64,000 nt of DNA from Eutrophocola salsuginis (lineage in GTDB: Bacteria; Pseudomonadota; Gammaproteobacteria; Pseudomonadales; Pseudohongiellaceae), in the NCBI GenBank assembly GCA_038147195.1, contig JAYQTB010000004.1:124001-188000 (forward strand), given 5' to 3'. The notes under the pieces are model-generated. The model was not told the origin of the DNA. It worked only from the letters and a program-made list of their open reading frames with translations, and did no database searches. Below, piece by piece: positions 36,513 through 45,824 of this stretch. Made by a program: the position numbers and the translations under genes. The first letter of the stretch is position 1; every line of letters starts with the position of its first letter.

Positions 36513-38492
36513 ATGGAAAACCGCTGGCAAAACCAAATCATCGGGAGCTGCGGCGATTCCGACCTGGCGCTGCGTGTCTACACCTCCCGCCTGCTTGGCG
36601 AGGATGCGAATCTCGTCCTGCATGGCGGCGGCAACACATCGGTCAAAAGCCAAGTTACGGATATCTTCGGAGAATCGCGCGAGACGCTTTATGTCAAGGG
36701 TTCCGGCTGGGATTTGAAGACCATCGAGGCACCCGGATTTGCCCCTTGCGACCTGCGATATCTGAGGCAGCTGGCGACCCTGGACAGTCTCGGCGACAGC
36801 GAGATGATGAGACAGCTGCGCCTGTCATTGCTCGACCCGTCCGCACCGACGCCGTCGGTGGAAGCCATCCTCCATGCCATCATCCCGTTCAAGTATGTTG
36901 ACCATACACATACCGATGCCGTGGTAGCGGTGAGCAATACCCCGGACGGAGAAAAACTGGTGCGGGAAATTCTTGGTGATCAGGTCATGGTGCTTCCCTA
37001 CATCATGCCCGGCTTCGTGTTGGCAAAGCAGGTGTATGAGCAGACCCTCGGGGTGGACTGGTCAACCCTGAGGGGCATATTCCTGATGCACCATGGCCTG
37101 TTTACTTTCCACGACGATGCACGTATCAGTTACACAAACATGATCGACCTGGTCAGTCGTGTGGAGGACTACCTCGCGGACAAAGGGATCTTTACCAGCC
37201 AGGTTAGCGGTATATACAAGGAGTCGCCGGACGACCTGCTGGCTCTGGCGGCCGTGCGCAAGCGGGTAGCCCAACTTGCCGGGCACGCCATGCTGGCCCG
37301 GTTTGACACTGATAGGTATTGCGCCGGTTTTGCAGCGTTGGGTAACGTTGCTGCGATTGCCACGCGCGGACCCATCACCCCTGATCACACCATTCACACC
37401 AAGCTGGTGCCCGCCATACTGGGCGGTGACCCCGTGGCAGACATCGATACCTACGCTCAGGATTACCGCGCTTACTTCAACCGTCATGACGACGGCAGTC
37501 TGACCTGCCTCGACCCCGCGCCGCGAGTGGCCATCTGGCAGGGCAAGGGCCGGGTGAGTTTCGGGCACAACAGCAAGCGCCTCGGCGTGGCGGCGGACAT
37601 CAGCGACCACACCATCAAGTGCATCCAGTGGGGGGAGTGTCTCGGTGGCTGGCAGGCACTGGCAGAAAAGGACCTGTTCGAGGTTGAATACTGGGAACTG
37701 GAGCAGGCGAAACTGAAGAAGGCAGGTAGTTCGCCCGCACTGGAGGGCAAGGTGGCACTGGTCACCGGCGCCGCATCCGGCATCGGCAAGGCCTGCGTGG
37801 ACGAACTGGTTGCCGCCGGTGCCTGCGTGCTGGCCCTGGATATCAACCCGGTGATTACCGCTTTATATAGAACCGGCCAGGTGCTCGGCATGGTCTGCGA
37901 TGTCACCGATGCAGCTGGCATAGCATCCGCCATTGCTAGCGCTGTGAAGACCTTTGGTGGCCTGGATATCGTCATCAGCAACGCCGGCAAATTCACGCCC
38001 AGCAGCAATATTGCCGCTCTGGATGACAGCGACTGGCAGGCAAGTTTGTCACTGAACTTGACCACGCACATGATCTTGCTGCGTTCTGCTATTCCGTTCC
38101 TGAAACAGGGGCTCGACCCGGCCGTGGTCATCATCGCCTCGAAAAACGTACCGGCCCCGGGCCCGGGTGCCGGGGCCTATTCCGCGGCCAAGGCCGGGCT
38201 GACCCAACTGGCCAGGGTGGCGGCGCTTGAACTGGGCAGCGACGGCATACGCGTCAACGTGCTTCATCCCAATGCTGTATTTGACACCGGCGTGTGGGAT
38301 GACAAGACCCTGGCAGCCAGGGCGACTCACTACGGACTGACCGTTGAGGAGTACAAGCAGAACAACGTGCTGAAAACTTCGGTCACCAGTCGCGATGTCG
38401 CCGTGCTGGCCCGGTTGTTTGCATCCCCGGATACCGCTTGTACTACCGGAGCACAGATTCCGGTGGATGGCGGCAATGACCGCGTAATCTGA
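36513..38492 (+). CDS. Class II aldolase/short-chain dehydrogenase fusion (RhaD/AdhA-like)
   Basis: A two-domain enzyme of 659 residues. Residues 1 to about 400 are a class II sugar-phosphate aldolase domain: LHGGGNTSVKS, VDHTHTDAVVA (metal His), FLMHHGLFTF (metal His pair). Residues about 414-659 are a short-chain dehydrogenase: VALVTGAASGIGKA, ISNAGKFTP, and YSAAKAGLTQ with the catalytic Tyr and Lys. Homologous fusions are called rhamnulose-1-phosphate aldolase/alcohol dehydrogenase. The mtnA start follows one base after the stop, so a substrate such as methylthioribulose-1-phosphate or 5-deoxyribulose-1-phosphate is more likely here (inference). Confidence 0.9.
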   Translation: MENRWQNQIIGSCGDSDLALRVYTSRLLGEDANLVLHGGGNTSVKSQVTDIFGESRETLYVKGSGWDLKTIEAPGFAPCDLRYLRQLATLDSLGDSEMMRQLRLSLLDPSAPTPSVEAILHAIIPFKYVDHTHTDAVVAVSNTPDGEKLVREILGDQVMVLPYIMPGFVLAKQVYEQTLGVDWSTLRGIFLMHHGLFTFHDDARISYTNMIDLVSRVEDYLADKGIFTSQVSGIYKESPDDLLALAAVRKRVAQLAGHAMLARFDTDRYCAGFAALGNVAAIATRGPITPDHTIHTKLVPAILGGDPVADIDTYAQDYRAYFNRHDDGSLTCLDPAPRVAIWQGKGRVSFGHNSKRLGVAADISDHTIKCIQWGECLGGWQALAEKDLFEVEYWELEQAKLKKAGSSPALEGKVALVTGAASGIGKACVDELVAAGACVLALDINPVITALYRTGQVLGMVCDVTDAAGIASAIASAVKTFGGLDIVISNAGKFTPSSNIAALDDSDWQASLSLNLTTHMILLRSAIPFLKQGLDPAVVIIASKNVPAPGPGAGAYSAAKAGLTQLARVAALELGSDGIRVNVLHPNAVFDTGVWDDKTLAARATHYGLTVEEYKQNNVLKTSVTSRDVAVLARLFASPDTACTTGAQIPVDGGNDRVI

Positions 38493-38493
38493 A

Positions 38494-39558
38494 ATGCTTG
38501 TCGACGGCACGCATTACCGAAGCATATGGTTCGACGAAGCCGACTCTGCTGTTCATGCCATCGACCAGACTCGCCTGCCGCATTTCTTCGACGTCATTAC
38601 CCTGGATACCCTCGATGACGCTTGTCATGCCATTCGTCACATGCAGGTGCGTGGTGCGCCCTTGATCGGCGCCGCTGCGGCGTATGGCATGTATCTGGCG
38701 TTGCGTGAAGGTCATGACAATCCGAACCGGGCCGCCGAGCAACTGGCGGCCACTCGACCTACTGCGGTAAACCTGCAGTGGGCACTTGACCGGGTGCTTG
38801 AGGCCATCGAGACGGAGAATGGCAGGGAGGCGCGAGTCAGGCAGGCACTGACTGTCGCCACCACCCTATGCGACGAGGATGTCAGTAACTGCCACGCGAT
38901 TGGGGAACACGGTGTCGTACTGATAAGGGATATCGCTCGCAGCAGCAAGGCACCCGTCAACATTCTTACTCATTGCAACGCCGGCTGGCTGGCAACAGTC
39001 GATCGTGGCACGGCGCTGGCGCCGGTCTACCAGGCTTGGGAAGAGGGCATCGATGTGCACGTGTGGGTGGATGAGACACGTCCGCGCAATCAGGGTGCAA
39101 GTCTCACCGCCTGGGAATTGCTGAAACAGGGAATTCCCCATACGCTCATCAGTGATAATACCGGTGGTCACCTGATGCAATCCGGGCGAGTCGACCTGTG
39201 CCTGGTCGGCAGTGACCGCACCTCGTTTCGCGGCAATGTCTGCAACAAGATCGGCACCTACCTGAAGGCGCTGGCGGCCATTGACAATGGCGTGCCGTTT
39301 TACGCTGCCGTACCGGTGTCGAGCATTGACTGGGAGTCCAACGACATGCCCATCGAGGAACGTGACAGTGAAGAAATCAAGGCCATCCGTGGTCTAAATA
39401 CGCAAGGCGTACTCGATACGGTAAGATTGACACCGGCAGGCAGCGCCGCCCTCAACTATGCCTTCGATGTCACTCCGGCCAGGCTGGTTACAGGCATCAT
39501 TACTGAGAAGGGCATTGTGGAGGCCAGTGAAGCGGGGATCGCTTCGCTCAGGAAGTAA
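38494..39558 (+). CDS. mtnA: Methylthioribose-1-phosphate isomerase
   Basis: A 354-residue aldose-ketose isomerase of the eIF2B-like family that converts 5-methylthioribose-1-phosphate to 5-methylthioribulose-1-phosphate. Signatures are MQVRGAPLIGAAAAYGM, the catalytic Cys in LTHCNAGWLA, the Asp in LVGSDRTSFRGNVCNKIGT, and VPVSSIDW. None of the other usual methionine-salvage genes (mtnB, mtnC, mtnD) is in the window; the neighbour is the aldolase/dehydrogenase fusion. Confidence 0.95.
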   Translation: MLVDGTHYRSIWFDEADSAVHAIDQTRLPHFFDVITLDTLDDACHAIRHMQVRGAPLIGAAAAYGMYLALREGHDNPNRAAEQLAATRPTAVNLQWALDRVLEAIETENGREARVRQALTVATTLCDEDVSNCHAIGEHGVVLIRDIARSSKAPVNILTHCNAGWLATVDRGTALAPVYQAWEEGIDVHVWVDETRPRNQGASLTAWELLKQGIPHTLISDNTGGHLMQSGRVDLCLVGSDRTSFRGNVCNKIGTYLKALAAIDNGVPFYAAVPVSSIDWESNDMPIEERDSEEIKAIRGLNTQGVLDTVRLTPAGSAALNYAFDVTPARLVTGIITEKGIVEASEAGIASLRK

Positions 39559-39594
39559 GAGCAAATAGGGAAAGAGGATAGAAAGGAATTACAT

Positions 39595-40383
39595 TTGTTA
39601 CGGTCAACTCCAAATTTATTACGTCTCTTCGGGCTGACGTTTCTTGTCCCTTGTGGCTTGTCACTTGTTCCTGCCGCACAAGCCGCGGACGAGCCCCTCA
39701 AGATATATTCTTATGAAGTAGTGAACACCTACCCCCACGATCCTGGTGCTTTTACGCAGGGTTTGGTCATTCATGATGGCAAGTTGTATGAAGGTACTGG
39801 CCAGCGTGGACAGTCCAGCCTGCGTCAGGTCAATCTCGAAAGCGGTGAGTTGCTCCAGCGCCACAACCTGGGCCAGCGTTATTTCGGTGAAGGCATCACC
39901 ATCCTCGATGGCAAGATTTACCAACTGACTTGGCAGTCTCACATCGGATTTGTGTACAACCTCGAAACCTTTGAGCAGGAGAAGACCTTCTTCCTTGCCG
40001 GAGAAGGATGGGGCATCACCCACGACGGCGATCAGCTCATCGTCAGTGACGGCACCCATTACCTGCGTTTCCTTGACCCAGATACGCTGCAGGAAACCCA
40101 TCGTGTGGCGGTGATGGCCAACGGCACGCCGGTCAACTACATCAACGAACTCGAATACATCAATGGCGAGGTCTGGGCTAACGTTTGGTACCAGGACATA
40201 CTCGTACGCATCGATCCGGCTTCCGGTAACGTTGTAGGAGTGGTGAACATGGCTGGTTTGTATCCACAGCGCGGAAACCGCGATGAGGTACTGAACGGCA
40301 TTGCCTGGGATGCTGTCAGTAAGCGCCTATTCGTTACCGGCAAGCTGTGGCGCGAACTGTACGAGATCCGTGTGCAGGAATGA
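39595..40383 (+). CDS. Glutaminyl-peptide cyclotransferase (plant-type QC)
   Basis: Forms N-terminal pyroglutamate. A 262-residue exported protein with a signal peptide ending in AQAA and a five-bladed beta-propeller. PHDPGAFTQGLV near residues 47-58, YEGTGQRGQSSL, GEGWGITHDG and YINELEYINGEVWANVW are the PF05096 family hallmarks. The start is TTG at 39595, seven bases after AAGGA. Confidence 0.92.
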   Translation: MLRSTPNLLRLFGLTFLVPCGLSLVPAAQAADEPLKIYSYEVVNTYPHDPGAFTQGLVIHDGKLYEGTGQRGQSSLRQVNLESGELLQRHNLGQRYFGEGITILDGKIYQLTWQSHIGFVYNLETFEQEKTFFLAGEGWGITHDGDQLIVSDGTHYLRFLDPDTLQETHRVAVMANGTPVNYINELEYINGEVWANVWYQDILVRIDPASGNVVGVVNMAGLYPQRGNRDEVLNGIAWDAVSKRLFVTGKLWRELYEIRVQE

Positions 40384-40426
40384 TGGCGCAGCAAAACTCA
40401 AACACCAGGGGCGGCCGGACCTGAAT

Positions 40427-41485
40427 ATGAAGAGCATGGTCGTCATATCCATCCTGCTGGCACTTTCGCTTGCCGCATGCGACACAGTGTATTTCTATGG
40501 CCAGGCAGTTACTGGCCAGCTCAATATCCTGGCGAAGCGTGAAAGCATCGAAAAGTTGCTGGAAAACCCTAACACCAATGCCGACATCAGTACCAGTCTC
40601 GAAAGCATCCTTGCCATCCGTGACTTCGCAGAGACCAAACTGGCGCTGCCAGTAAAGAATAATTTTTCAACCTACGCCGATGTCGGCAACCCCTACGTTG
40701 TGTGGAATGTATTTGCAGCCCCGGAGTTTTCCCTGAACGTGAAGAACTGGTGCTACCCAATCGCCGGCTGTGTCAGTTACCGTGGCTATTTTTCGGAAGA
40801 GGCCGCACGCAACTATGCCAATGACCTGGTTGATGAAGGCCTCGATGTCTGGGTCGGCGGTGTCGCCGCCTATTCCACCCTCGGCTGGTTCTCGGATTCG
40901 GTACTCAATACCGTCATCAATCGCGATGATTACCGATTGGCGGCACTGATCTTCCACGAACTGGCTCACCAGGTGGTCTACGTGCCCGGTGACACCCAGT
41001 TCAATGAGGGCTTTGCCACCGCGGTAGAGATGGAAAGCCTGAAACGTTGGCTAGAAGTCACCCGCGATTCAGAGGATGCTCGGGCTGTCGTGGATAATGC
41101 CATTATGGAGAAGACCAACCGGGAAGCATTCGTTACTCTTGTGCAGTCCTACCAGCCGAAGTTGCATAAACTCTACAACAGCCCGCTTGCTTTGGACGCC
41201 ATGCGCGCAGAAAAAGCGGCACTGTTCGATGCCTTGCGTCAGGAATATGCCGCGCTGAAGTCAGGATGGGGTGCATACAGCGCCTACGACAACTGGTTCG
41301 CGGAAGAGATCAACAATGCCAAGATCAACACCGTGGCCACCTACTTCAATCATGTGCCTGCATTCGATGTGATGCTGGCACAGGCTAACGGCGACCTGCC
41401 CGGGTTTTATGCGCGCGTGGAGGAGCTGAGCAAGTTATCCCGCACTGAACGTCATGACATGCTGGTAGCATTGGTCGGCCAGTAG
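40427..41485 (+). CDS. Putative aminopeptidase lipoprotein (HEXXH, PF10023 type)
   Basis: A 352-residue lipoprotein: signal peptide with lipobox LAAC, to be processed by LspA. The zinc-peptidase motif is HELAHQ, with a third ligand in NEGFATAVE. AYSTLGWFSDSVLNT and GYFSEEAA are typical of the family annotated as predicted aminopeptidase. Its true substrate is unknown. The start at 40427 is chosen for the signal peptide. It lies 43 bp after the glutaminyl cyclase gene. Confidence 0.88.
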   Translation: MKSMVVISILLALSLAACDTVYFYGQAVTGQLNILAKRESIEKLLENPNTNADISTSLESILAIRDFAETKLALPVKNNFSTYADVGNPYVVWNVFAAPEFSLNVKNWCYPIAGCVSYRGYFSEEAARNYANDLVDEGLDVWVGGVAAYSTLGWFSDSVLNTVINRDDYRLAALIFHELAHQVVYVPGDTQFNEGFATAVEMESLKRWLEVTRDSEDARAVVDNAIMEKTNREAFVTLVQSYQPKLHKLYNSPLALDAMRAEKAALFDALRQEYAALKSGWGAYSAYDNWFAEEINNAKINTVATYFNHVPAFDVMLAQANGDLPGFYARVEELSKLSRTERHDMLVALVGQ

Positions 41486-41545
41486 CGCCGGGCTGTGATA
41501 GAATTCGCGACCAGAGAATAATCACAAGAAACACAGAGAAATACC

Positions 41546-42736
41546 ATGATCATCAAACCCCGTGTCCGCGGTTTTATGTGTCTAACCTCTCACCCGATCG
41601 GCTGCGATGAAAACGTCAGGCGCCAGATCGACTACGTAAAGACCAACGGCCAGATTGAAGGCGGTCCAAAGAAAGTACTGGTGATCGGTGCCTCTACCGG
41701 TTACGGTCTGGCTTCTCGTATCACTGCCGCTTTTGGGAGCTGTGCCGCGACCCTAGGTATTTTCTTTGAAAAGGAAGGCACCGATGCCAAGACCGGTTCC
41801 GCCGGTTGGTACAACTCCGCCGCGTTCCACAAGCATGCTGAAGCCGAAGGACTGTACGCAAAGAGCATCAACGGTGATGCCTTTTCCGATGAAATCAAGC
41901 AGAAAGCCATTGACACCATCAAGGCCGATCTTGGCCAGGTGGACTTGGTGGTGTACTCGCTGGCCGCGCCGCGGCGCACAGATCCAAAAACCGGGGAAAT
42001 ATATAGTTCTACACTGAAACCCATCGGCAAGGACATAACCATGCGCGGTATAAACACCGACAAAGAAGTGATACAGGAAGTCACCGTCCCCGCTGCAAAC
42101 GACGCAGAGATCGCAGGCACTGTCGCCGTAATGGGGGGTGCCGACTGGCAGCTGTGGATCGACGCGTTGAAGGATGCCGGTGTACTGACCGATGGCGCGA
42201 AAACTACTGCCTATACCTATCTTGGTGCGGAACTGACCTGGGATATCTACTGGAACGGCACCATCGGCGAGGCCAAGAAGGACCTAGACAAGAAGGCGGC
42301 CACCATCAATGCCTCCCTGTCAGGCATAGGCGGTGAGGGCAGGGTGTCCGTGCTGAAAGCTGTTGTCACGCAGGCCTCTTCCGCCATTCCCGTTATGCCT
42401 CTGTACTTGTCGTTGTTGTTCAAGGTGATGAAGCAAAAGGGCACGCACGAAGGCTGCATCGAGCAGGTGGACCTGCTGTTCCGGGAAAGTTTGTATGGCT
42501 CCACGCCTAGACTGGACAATGAGGGACGCTGGCGTGCCGACTACAAGGAGCTGGAAACGGAGGTGCAGAACGAAGTGGCCGGCCTCTGGTCACAGGTGGA
42601 GTCCGCCAACATCGGCAGCCTGACCGATTTTGCCGGATACAAGTCTGAATTCCTCAACCTATTCGGCTTCGATGTGCCAGGTGTGGATTACGAGGCGGAT
42701 GTAAATCCCGAAGTGTCGATCACAAACATGGCATGA
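41546..42736 (+). CDS. fabV: Enoyl-ACP reductase FabV
   Basis: Trans-2-enoyl-ACP/CoA reductase of the FabV type, 396 residues, which performs the last step of fatty-acid elongation with NADH. It begins IIKPRVRGFMCLTSHPIGC, with the nucleotide motif VLVIGASTGYGLASR, then VYSLAAPRRTDPKTGE and the active-site region SAIPVMPLYLSLLFKVMK (Tyr-x8-Lys). FabV enzymes are known to be insensitive to triclosan. Confidence 0.96.
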   Translation: MIIKPRVRGFMCLTSHPIGCDENVRRQIDYVKTNGQIEGGPKKVLVIGASTGYGLASRITAAFGSCAATLGIFFEKEGTDAKTGSAGWYNSAAFHKHAEAEGLYAKSINGDAFSDEIKQKAIDTIKADLGQVDLVVYSLAAPRRTDPKTGEIYSSTLKPIGKDITMRGINTDKEVIQEVTVPAANDAEIAGTVAVMGGADWQLWIDALKDAGVLTDGAKTTAYTYLGAELTWDIYWNGTIGEAKKDLDKKAATINASLSGIGGEGRVSVLKAVVTQASSAIPVMPLYLSLLFKVMKQKGTHEGCIEQVDLLFRESLYGSTPRLDNEGRWRADYKELETEVQNEVAGLWSQVESANIGSLTDFAGYKSEFLNLFGFDVPGVDYEADVNPEVSITNMA

Positions 42737-42751
42737 AAATATTCGATAAAT

Positions 42752-42779
42752 AAAAAAGCCCGCGTCTGCGGGCTTTTTT
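42752..42779. terminator. Bidirectional terminator between fabV and the sulfite oxidase-like gene
   Basis: Perfect 12-bp stem AAAAAAGCCCGC/GCGGGCTTTTTT with a 4-base loop, between two converging genes. Confidence 0.92.
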
Positions 42780-42791
42780 ATTTTCAATAGA

Positions 42792-43985
42792 TTAACCGAT
42801 CATCACTTTCCGCGGGAACTGTGCGTAATTTTCCCAACGTGTAGGTTTCTCAGGCATCTCGTCCTGGGTCGCCTGCACCGCCCCGGTCACGTCGGTGACG
42901 CGTGAGACGATGGTGTGTTCCCCAGCGCTGGCATTGCGCCAGGTGAAGTTGAACAGTTTCCAGGAGTACTTGGAGTTGCGCGGGTCCATCTCGGCCTGCT
43001 GCCAGGGACCGCCATCGATGCTGACTTCTACCGAGCGCAGCGGTGTTCCGTCGTTGAGCACGAAGCCAAGAATGTTGTGGTCGTTGCCGATCTTCGTGAC
43101 GCGGATGATGGAGGACTTGAGCTGGATCTTGGTGACCGAGCGCTCTTCCCAGCGCTCTTCACCGCCGATGATACGTTTTGATAGGGTCACGTAGTCCCGG
43201 GCCATAAAGCGGCCCATGTAGCGGCGGTCCTGCACGTGGATCTGGCTTAGCCATTTCACGTTGCAGACGCCGTAATAACCGGGCACCACCAGACGCAGCG
43301 GGGCGCCGTGGAACATCGGCAAGGCTTCACCGTTCATCTCATAGGCCAGGATGATGTCCGGGTTGAGAGCATCATCGATATGCAGGCTACGGCCAAACGC
43401 CTGTTCGACCTGCAGGTCGGAATCGATGCGGGTCTTTTCCATGCCCTTGTCGGCGCCGTAGAACACCACCTCGATGCCGTCGCGGTCGAGGCCGGCCGCC
43501 TCGAGTACGTCCACCAGGCGCACGCCGCCCCAGCGGGCGTTGCCGATCAGGCCCTGGAACAGGCGCGGGGAGTTGCCACCGCACTCGAAGCCGGCGTCGA
43601 TCTCGAATTTCTGCATGCTCTTCAAGTCGGCCAGGGACAAGGTCAGTTCGTTGTTTACGAGCCCGGTGACCTTCAGGCGATGATCAGCCTCATTGATGGT
43701 GGGCTGGGTGTAGTGCTGGATGACGTAGAAATTGCCGTTCGGCGAAAAGAAATCATTAATCTTTGTAGTGTCTTGGTAATAAATACCCCCGGCCTGTTTT
43801 GGCGGCACAGTGTAACCGTCGGGCATGTCGGTGAAGGGCACGACAGACTCGTTTTGTCCCAGGGCGACCTGCGACCAGAACGGCATGCTTGCGGTAGCTG
43901 CCAGTGAGCCCATGGCGACGCCCGTTTTCAGGACCTTACGACGGCCCGCTTCGTGTTTGCCTTGTTGTTTTTCAGTGTCGGACAT
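42792..43985 (-). CDS. Tat-exported molybdopterin sulfite oxidase-like enzyme (SoxC/SorA type)
   Basis: A 397-residue periplasmic molybdoenzyme. The N-terminus has a twin-arginine signal (GRRKVLKTGVAMG...). The molybdenum-binding Cys is in GFECGGNSPRLFQG; HGAPLRLVVPGYYGVCNVKWL is the cofactor-binding block; the C-terminal dimerisation domain has VSIDGGPWQQAEM and FTWRNASAGEHT. The closest named groups are SoxC (sulfane dehydrogenase) and SorA. No SoxD-type cytochrome, SorB or other sox gene is adjacent, so the electron acceptor is unknown. Confidence 0.9.
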   Translation of the reverse strand: MSDTEKQQGKHEAGRRKVLKTGVAMGSLAATASMPFWSQVALGQNESVVPFTDMPDGYTVPPKQAGGIYYQDTTKINDFFSPNGNFYVIQHYTQPTINEADHRLKVTGLVNNELTLSLADLKSMQKFEIDAGFECGGNSPRLFQGLIGNARWGGVRLVDVLEAAGLDRDGIEVVFYGADKGMEKTRIDSDLQVEQAFGRSLHIDDALNPDIILAYEMNGEALPMFHGAPLRLVVPGYYGVCNVKWLSQIHVQDRRYMGRFMARDYVTLSKRIIGGEERWEERSVTKIQLKSSIIRVTKIGNDHNILGFVLNDGTPLRSVEVSIDGGPWQQAEMDPRNSKYSWKLFNFTWRNASAGEHTIVSRVTDVTGAVQATQDEMPEKPTRWENYAQFPRKVMIG

Positions 43986-44011
43986 GGTGGTCTTTTTCCT
44001 AGAATTTTAGC

Positions 44012-44030
44012 AATGAGAACGATTATTCTC
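44012..44030. promoter_or_regulatory. Possible Fur-box-like palindrome
   Basis: GAGAA and TTCTC arms separated by six bases, embedded in a 19-base stretch that matches the E. coli Fur consensus at about 11 positions. It lies 26 bp before the sulfite oxidase-like start and 112 bp before the hydrolase at 44143. Weak evidence. Confidence 0.25.
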
Positions 44031-44142
44031 TTTCATCCCTTATATGTCAATTTGGCTTGCTTTGGGTGTCTTGAACATGCTCGCAGACTGTCATAGTCTC
44101 TGTTTTTCGGCTGATTGCCGTGCTCTTGGGAGGAGCTTATCC

Positions 44143-45270
44143 ATGCCAAATCCGAACAGAATCATCACCTTGTCATTGCTGCTGGCATGTACTACGAGTT
44201 GCGCACAGGTCGCTGTAAATAGCGGCCGCGATACTGCCATCGCCCTTAACGAATACTATGTGCCCGTGGTCTCCCGCGTGCCCTCCATGACTGGCGCTGT
44301 CTCCCAGATCTATGTGCGTGAACGGGTCAGCACCGCCGTCAGCTTACGCGACGACCTGGATGGGCAGGTGGTCCTGTTCGTCCATGGCGCCGGCACGCCG
44401 GCAGAGGTGGCCTTTGACGTGCCCGTTCCGGGTTACAGCTGGATGGAATACCTAGCTGCGCGAGGCATGGATACCTTTGCCATGGATATGACAGGCTACG
44501 GACGTTCCTATCGCCCGCCGATGATGAACGACCGCTGCAACCTTTCCGCCGAGCAGCAGGAGCAGCTTTTTGGCAACGCCTGCGCGCCCAGTTATGCCTG
44601 GGCACTGACCTCTATGGATTCTGACTGGGATGATATCGATGCGGTAGTGGATTACATACGTAAACTGCGCGGCGTTGATCGTGTACACCTGGTGGGCTGG
44701 TCACAGGGTGGCCCGCGCACAGGCGGTTATGCGGCACGCCACCCGGACAAGGTCATCAACATCGTCCAGCTCGCGCCGGCTTATCGTGTAGACGTGCCTT
44801 CCGAACTCAACATGCTGGATCTCTCCGGCGCCGCCATCACTAAGCAGAGCCGCGCCGATTTCTTTGCAAACTGGGATCGTCAGGTGGGCTGTGATGCCCA
44901 GTACGACATGACCGTTGGTGAAGCCATCTGGGCTGATATGCTGGCCTCTGATCCCGTCGGCGCCACCTGGGGCACCGGAGTGCGCCGGGCGCCTCGTGCC
45001 GCCACTTTCGGCTGGGGCCGTGACGTGGTGGCGAGCAGCTCGTCGCCGCTGTTGATGGTAGCAGGTACCCATGACGGTCAGGTCAATCCGCAGCTGGTGA
45101 AGAACCTGTACAACGATTACGGCGGCCCGAAGCTGTACCTGGAAATGACCTGTTCTTCCCACAACGCCATGTGGGAAAGCGATGCATTGCAGTTGTTCGA
45201 GGCCTCCTACCAGTGGTTGAACACCACCGCATATGGCGGCATGACCGGAGGCATGCAGGTCCTAGACTAA
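44143..45270 (+). CDS. Exported alpha/beta hydrolase
   Basis: A 375-residue alpha/beta hydrolase with a signal peptide; LLLAC may be a lipobox. The oxyanion region is LFVHGAGTP, the nucleophile elbow is VGWSQGGPRTG, the acid is in GTHDGQV and the His in SSHNAMWES, so the triad looks complete. The start at ATG 44143 follows GGAGG. Esterase activity is likely; the substrate is unknown. Confidence 0.88.
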   Translation: MPNPNRIITLSLLLACTTSCAQVAVNSGRDTAIALNEYYVPVVSRVPSMTGAVSQIYVRERVSTAVSLRDDLDGQVVLFVHGAGTPAEVAFDVPVPGYSWMEYLAARGMDTFAMDMTGYGRSYRPPMMNDRCNLSAEQQEQLFGNACAPSYAWALTSMDSDWDDIDAVVDYIRKLRGVDRVHLVGWSQGGPRTGGYAARHPDKVINIVQLAPAYRVDVPSELNMLDLSGAAITKQSRADFFANWDRQVGCDAQYDMTVGEAIWADMLASDPVGATWGTGVRRAPRAATFGWGRDVVASSSSPLLMVAGTHDGQVNPQLVKNLYNDYGGPKLYLEMTCSSHNAMWESDALQLFEASYQWLNTTAYGGMTGGMQVLD

Positions 45271-45308
45271 GGAATTATTAAGTTAACAAATAAAAAGAGG
45301 AAAAAGAC

Positions 45309-45719
45309 ATGAGTATTGAAGGCGGTTGTTATTGCGGGAATGTCCGTTACAAGATAGAGGAAGATCCCATTTTCAAAGGTCAGTGCTGCTGCCGTGCTTG
45401 CTGTTATATCAGCGGCGGCAACCCAAATATCGTGATGGGTGTGCCTGAGACGAATTTCTCCTACACCAGTGGCAATCCAAGGCAGTACAAGAAGACCAGC
45501 CTGGAAAATCCGGTGACCCGCGATTTCTGCGCCGATTGCGGCACCCATCTGGTAACCTGGGCGCCGGCTGCTGCTGGAATTGCCATCGTCAAGGTTGGCA
45601 CACTCGATGACCCGACACTCTATGACAAACCGGACCATGTCATCTGGCTCGATCAGGCCCAGCCCTACCATCACATCCCGGAAGGGTGTGCTACGTTCCC
45701 GGGCTTCCCGCCGCGTTAA
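45309..45719 (+). CDS. GFA family zinc-binding protein (glutathione-dependent formaldehyde-activating like)
   Basis: A 136-residue protein of the GFA/CENP-V fold. Zinc-binding cysteines are visible in GGCYCGNVRY, QCCCRACC and FCADCGTHL. Founding members were said to speed formation of S-hydroxymethylglutathione, the substrate of FrmA (15872-16975), although most family members have no proven function. AGAGGA gives a good ribosome binding site. Confidence 0.88.
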   Translation: MSIEGGCYCGNVRYKIEEDPIFKGQCCCRACCYISGGNPNIVMGVPETNFSYTSGNPRQYKKTSLENPVTRDFCADCGTHLVTWAPAAAGIAIVKVGTLDDPTLYDKPDHVIWLDQAQPYHHIPEGCATFPGFPPR

Positions 45720-45824
45720 TTAACCCCGCAGAAGTCACGAGAGTTTTGTTGCCATGACCAATAGGCTGACGCCATGCTGACAGCGGACGTGATTTACACG
45801 CTACGGATTTTCGGCTGAAAGCCG

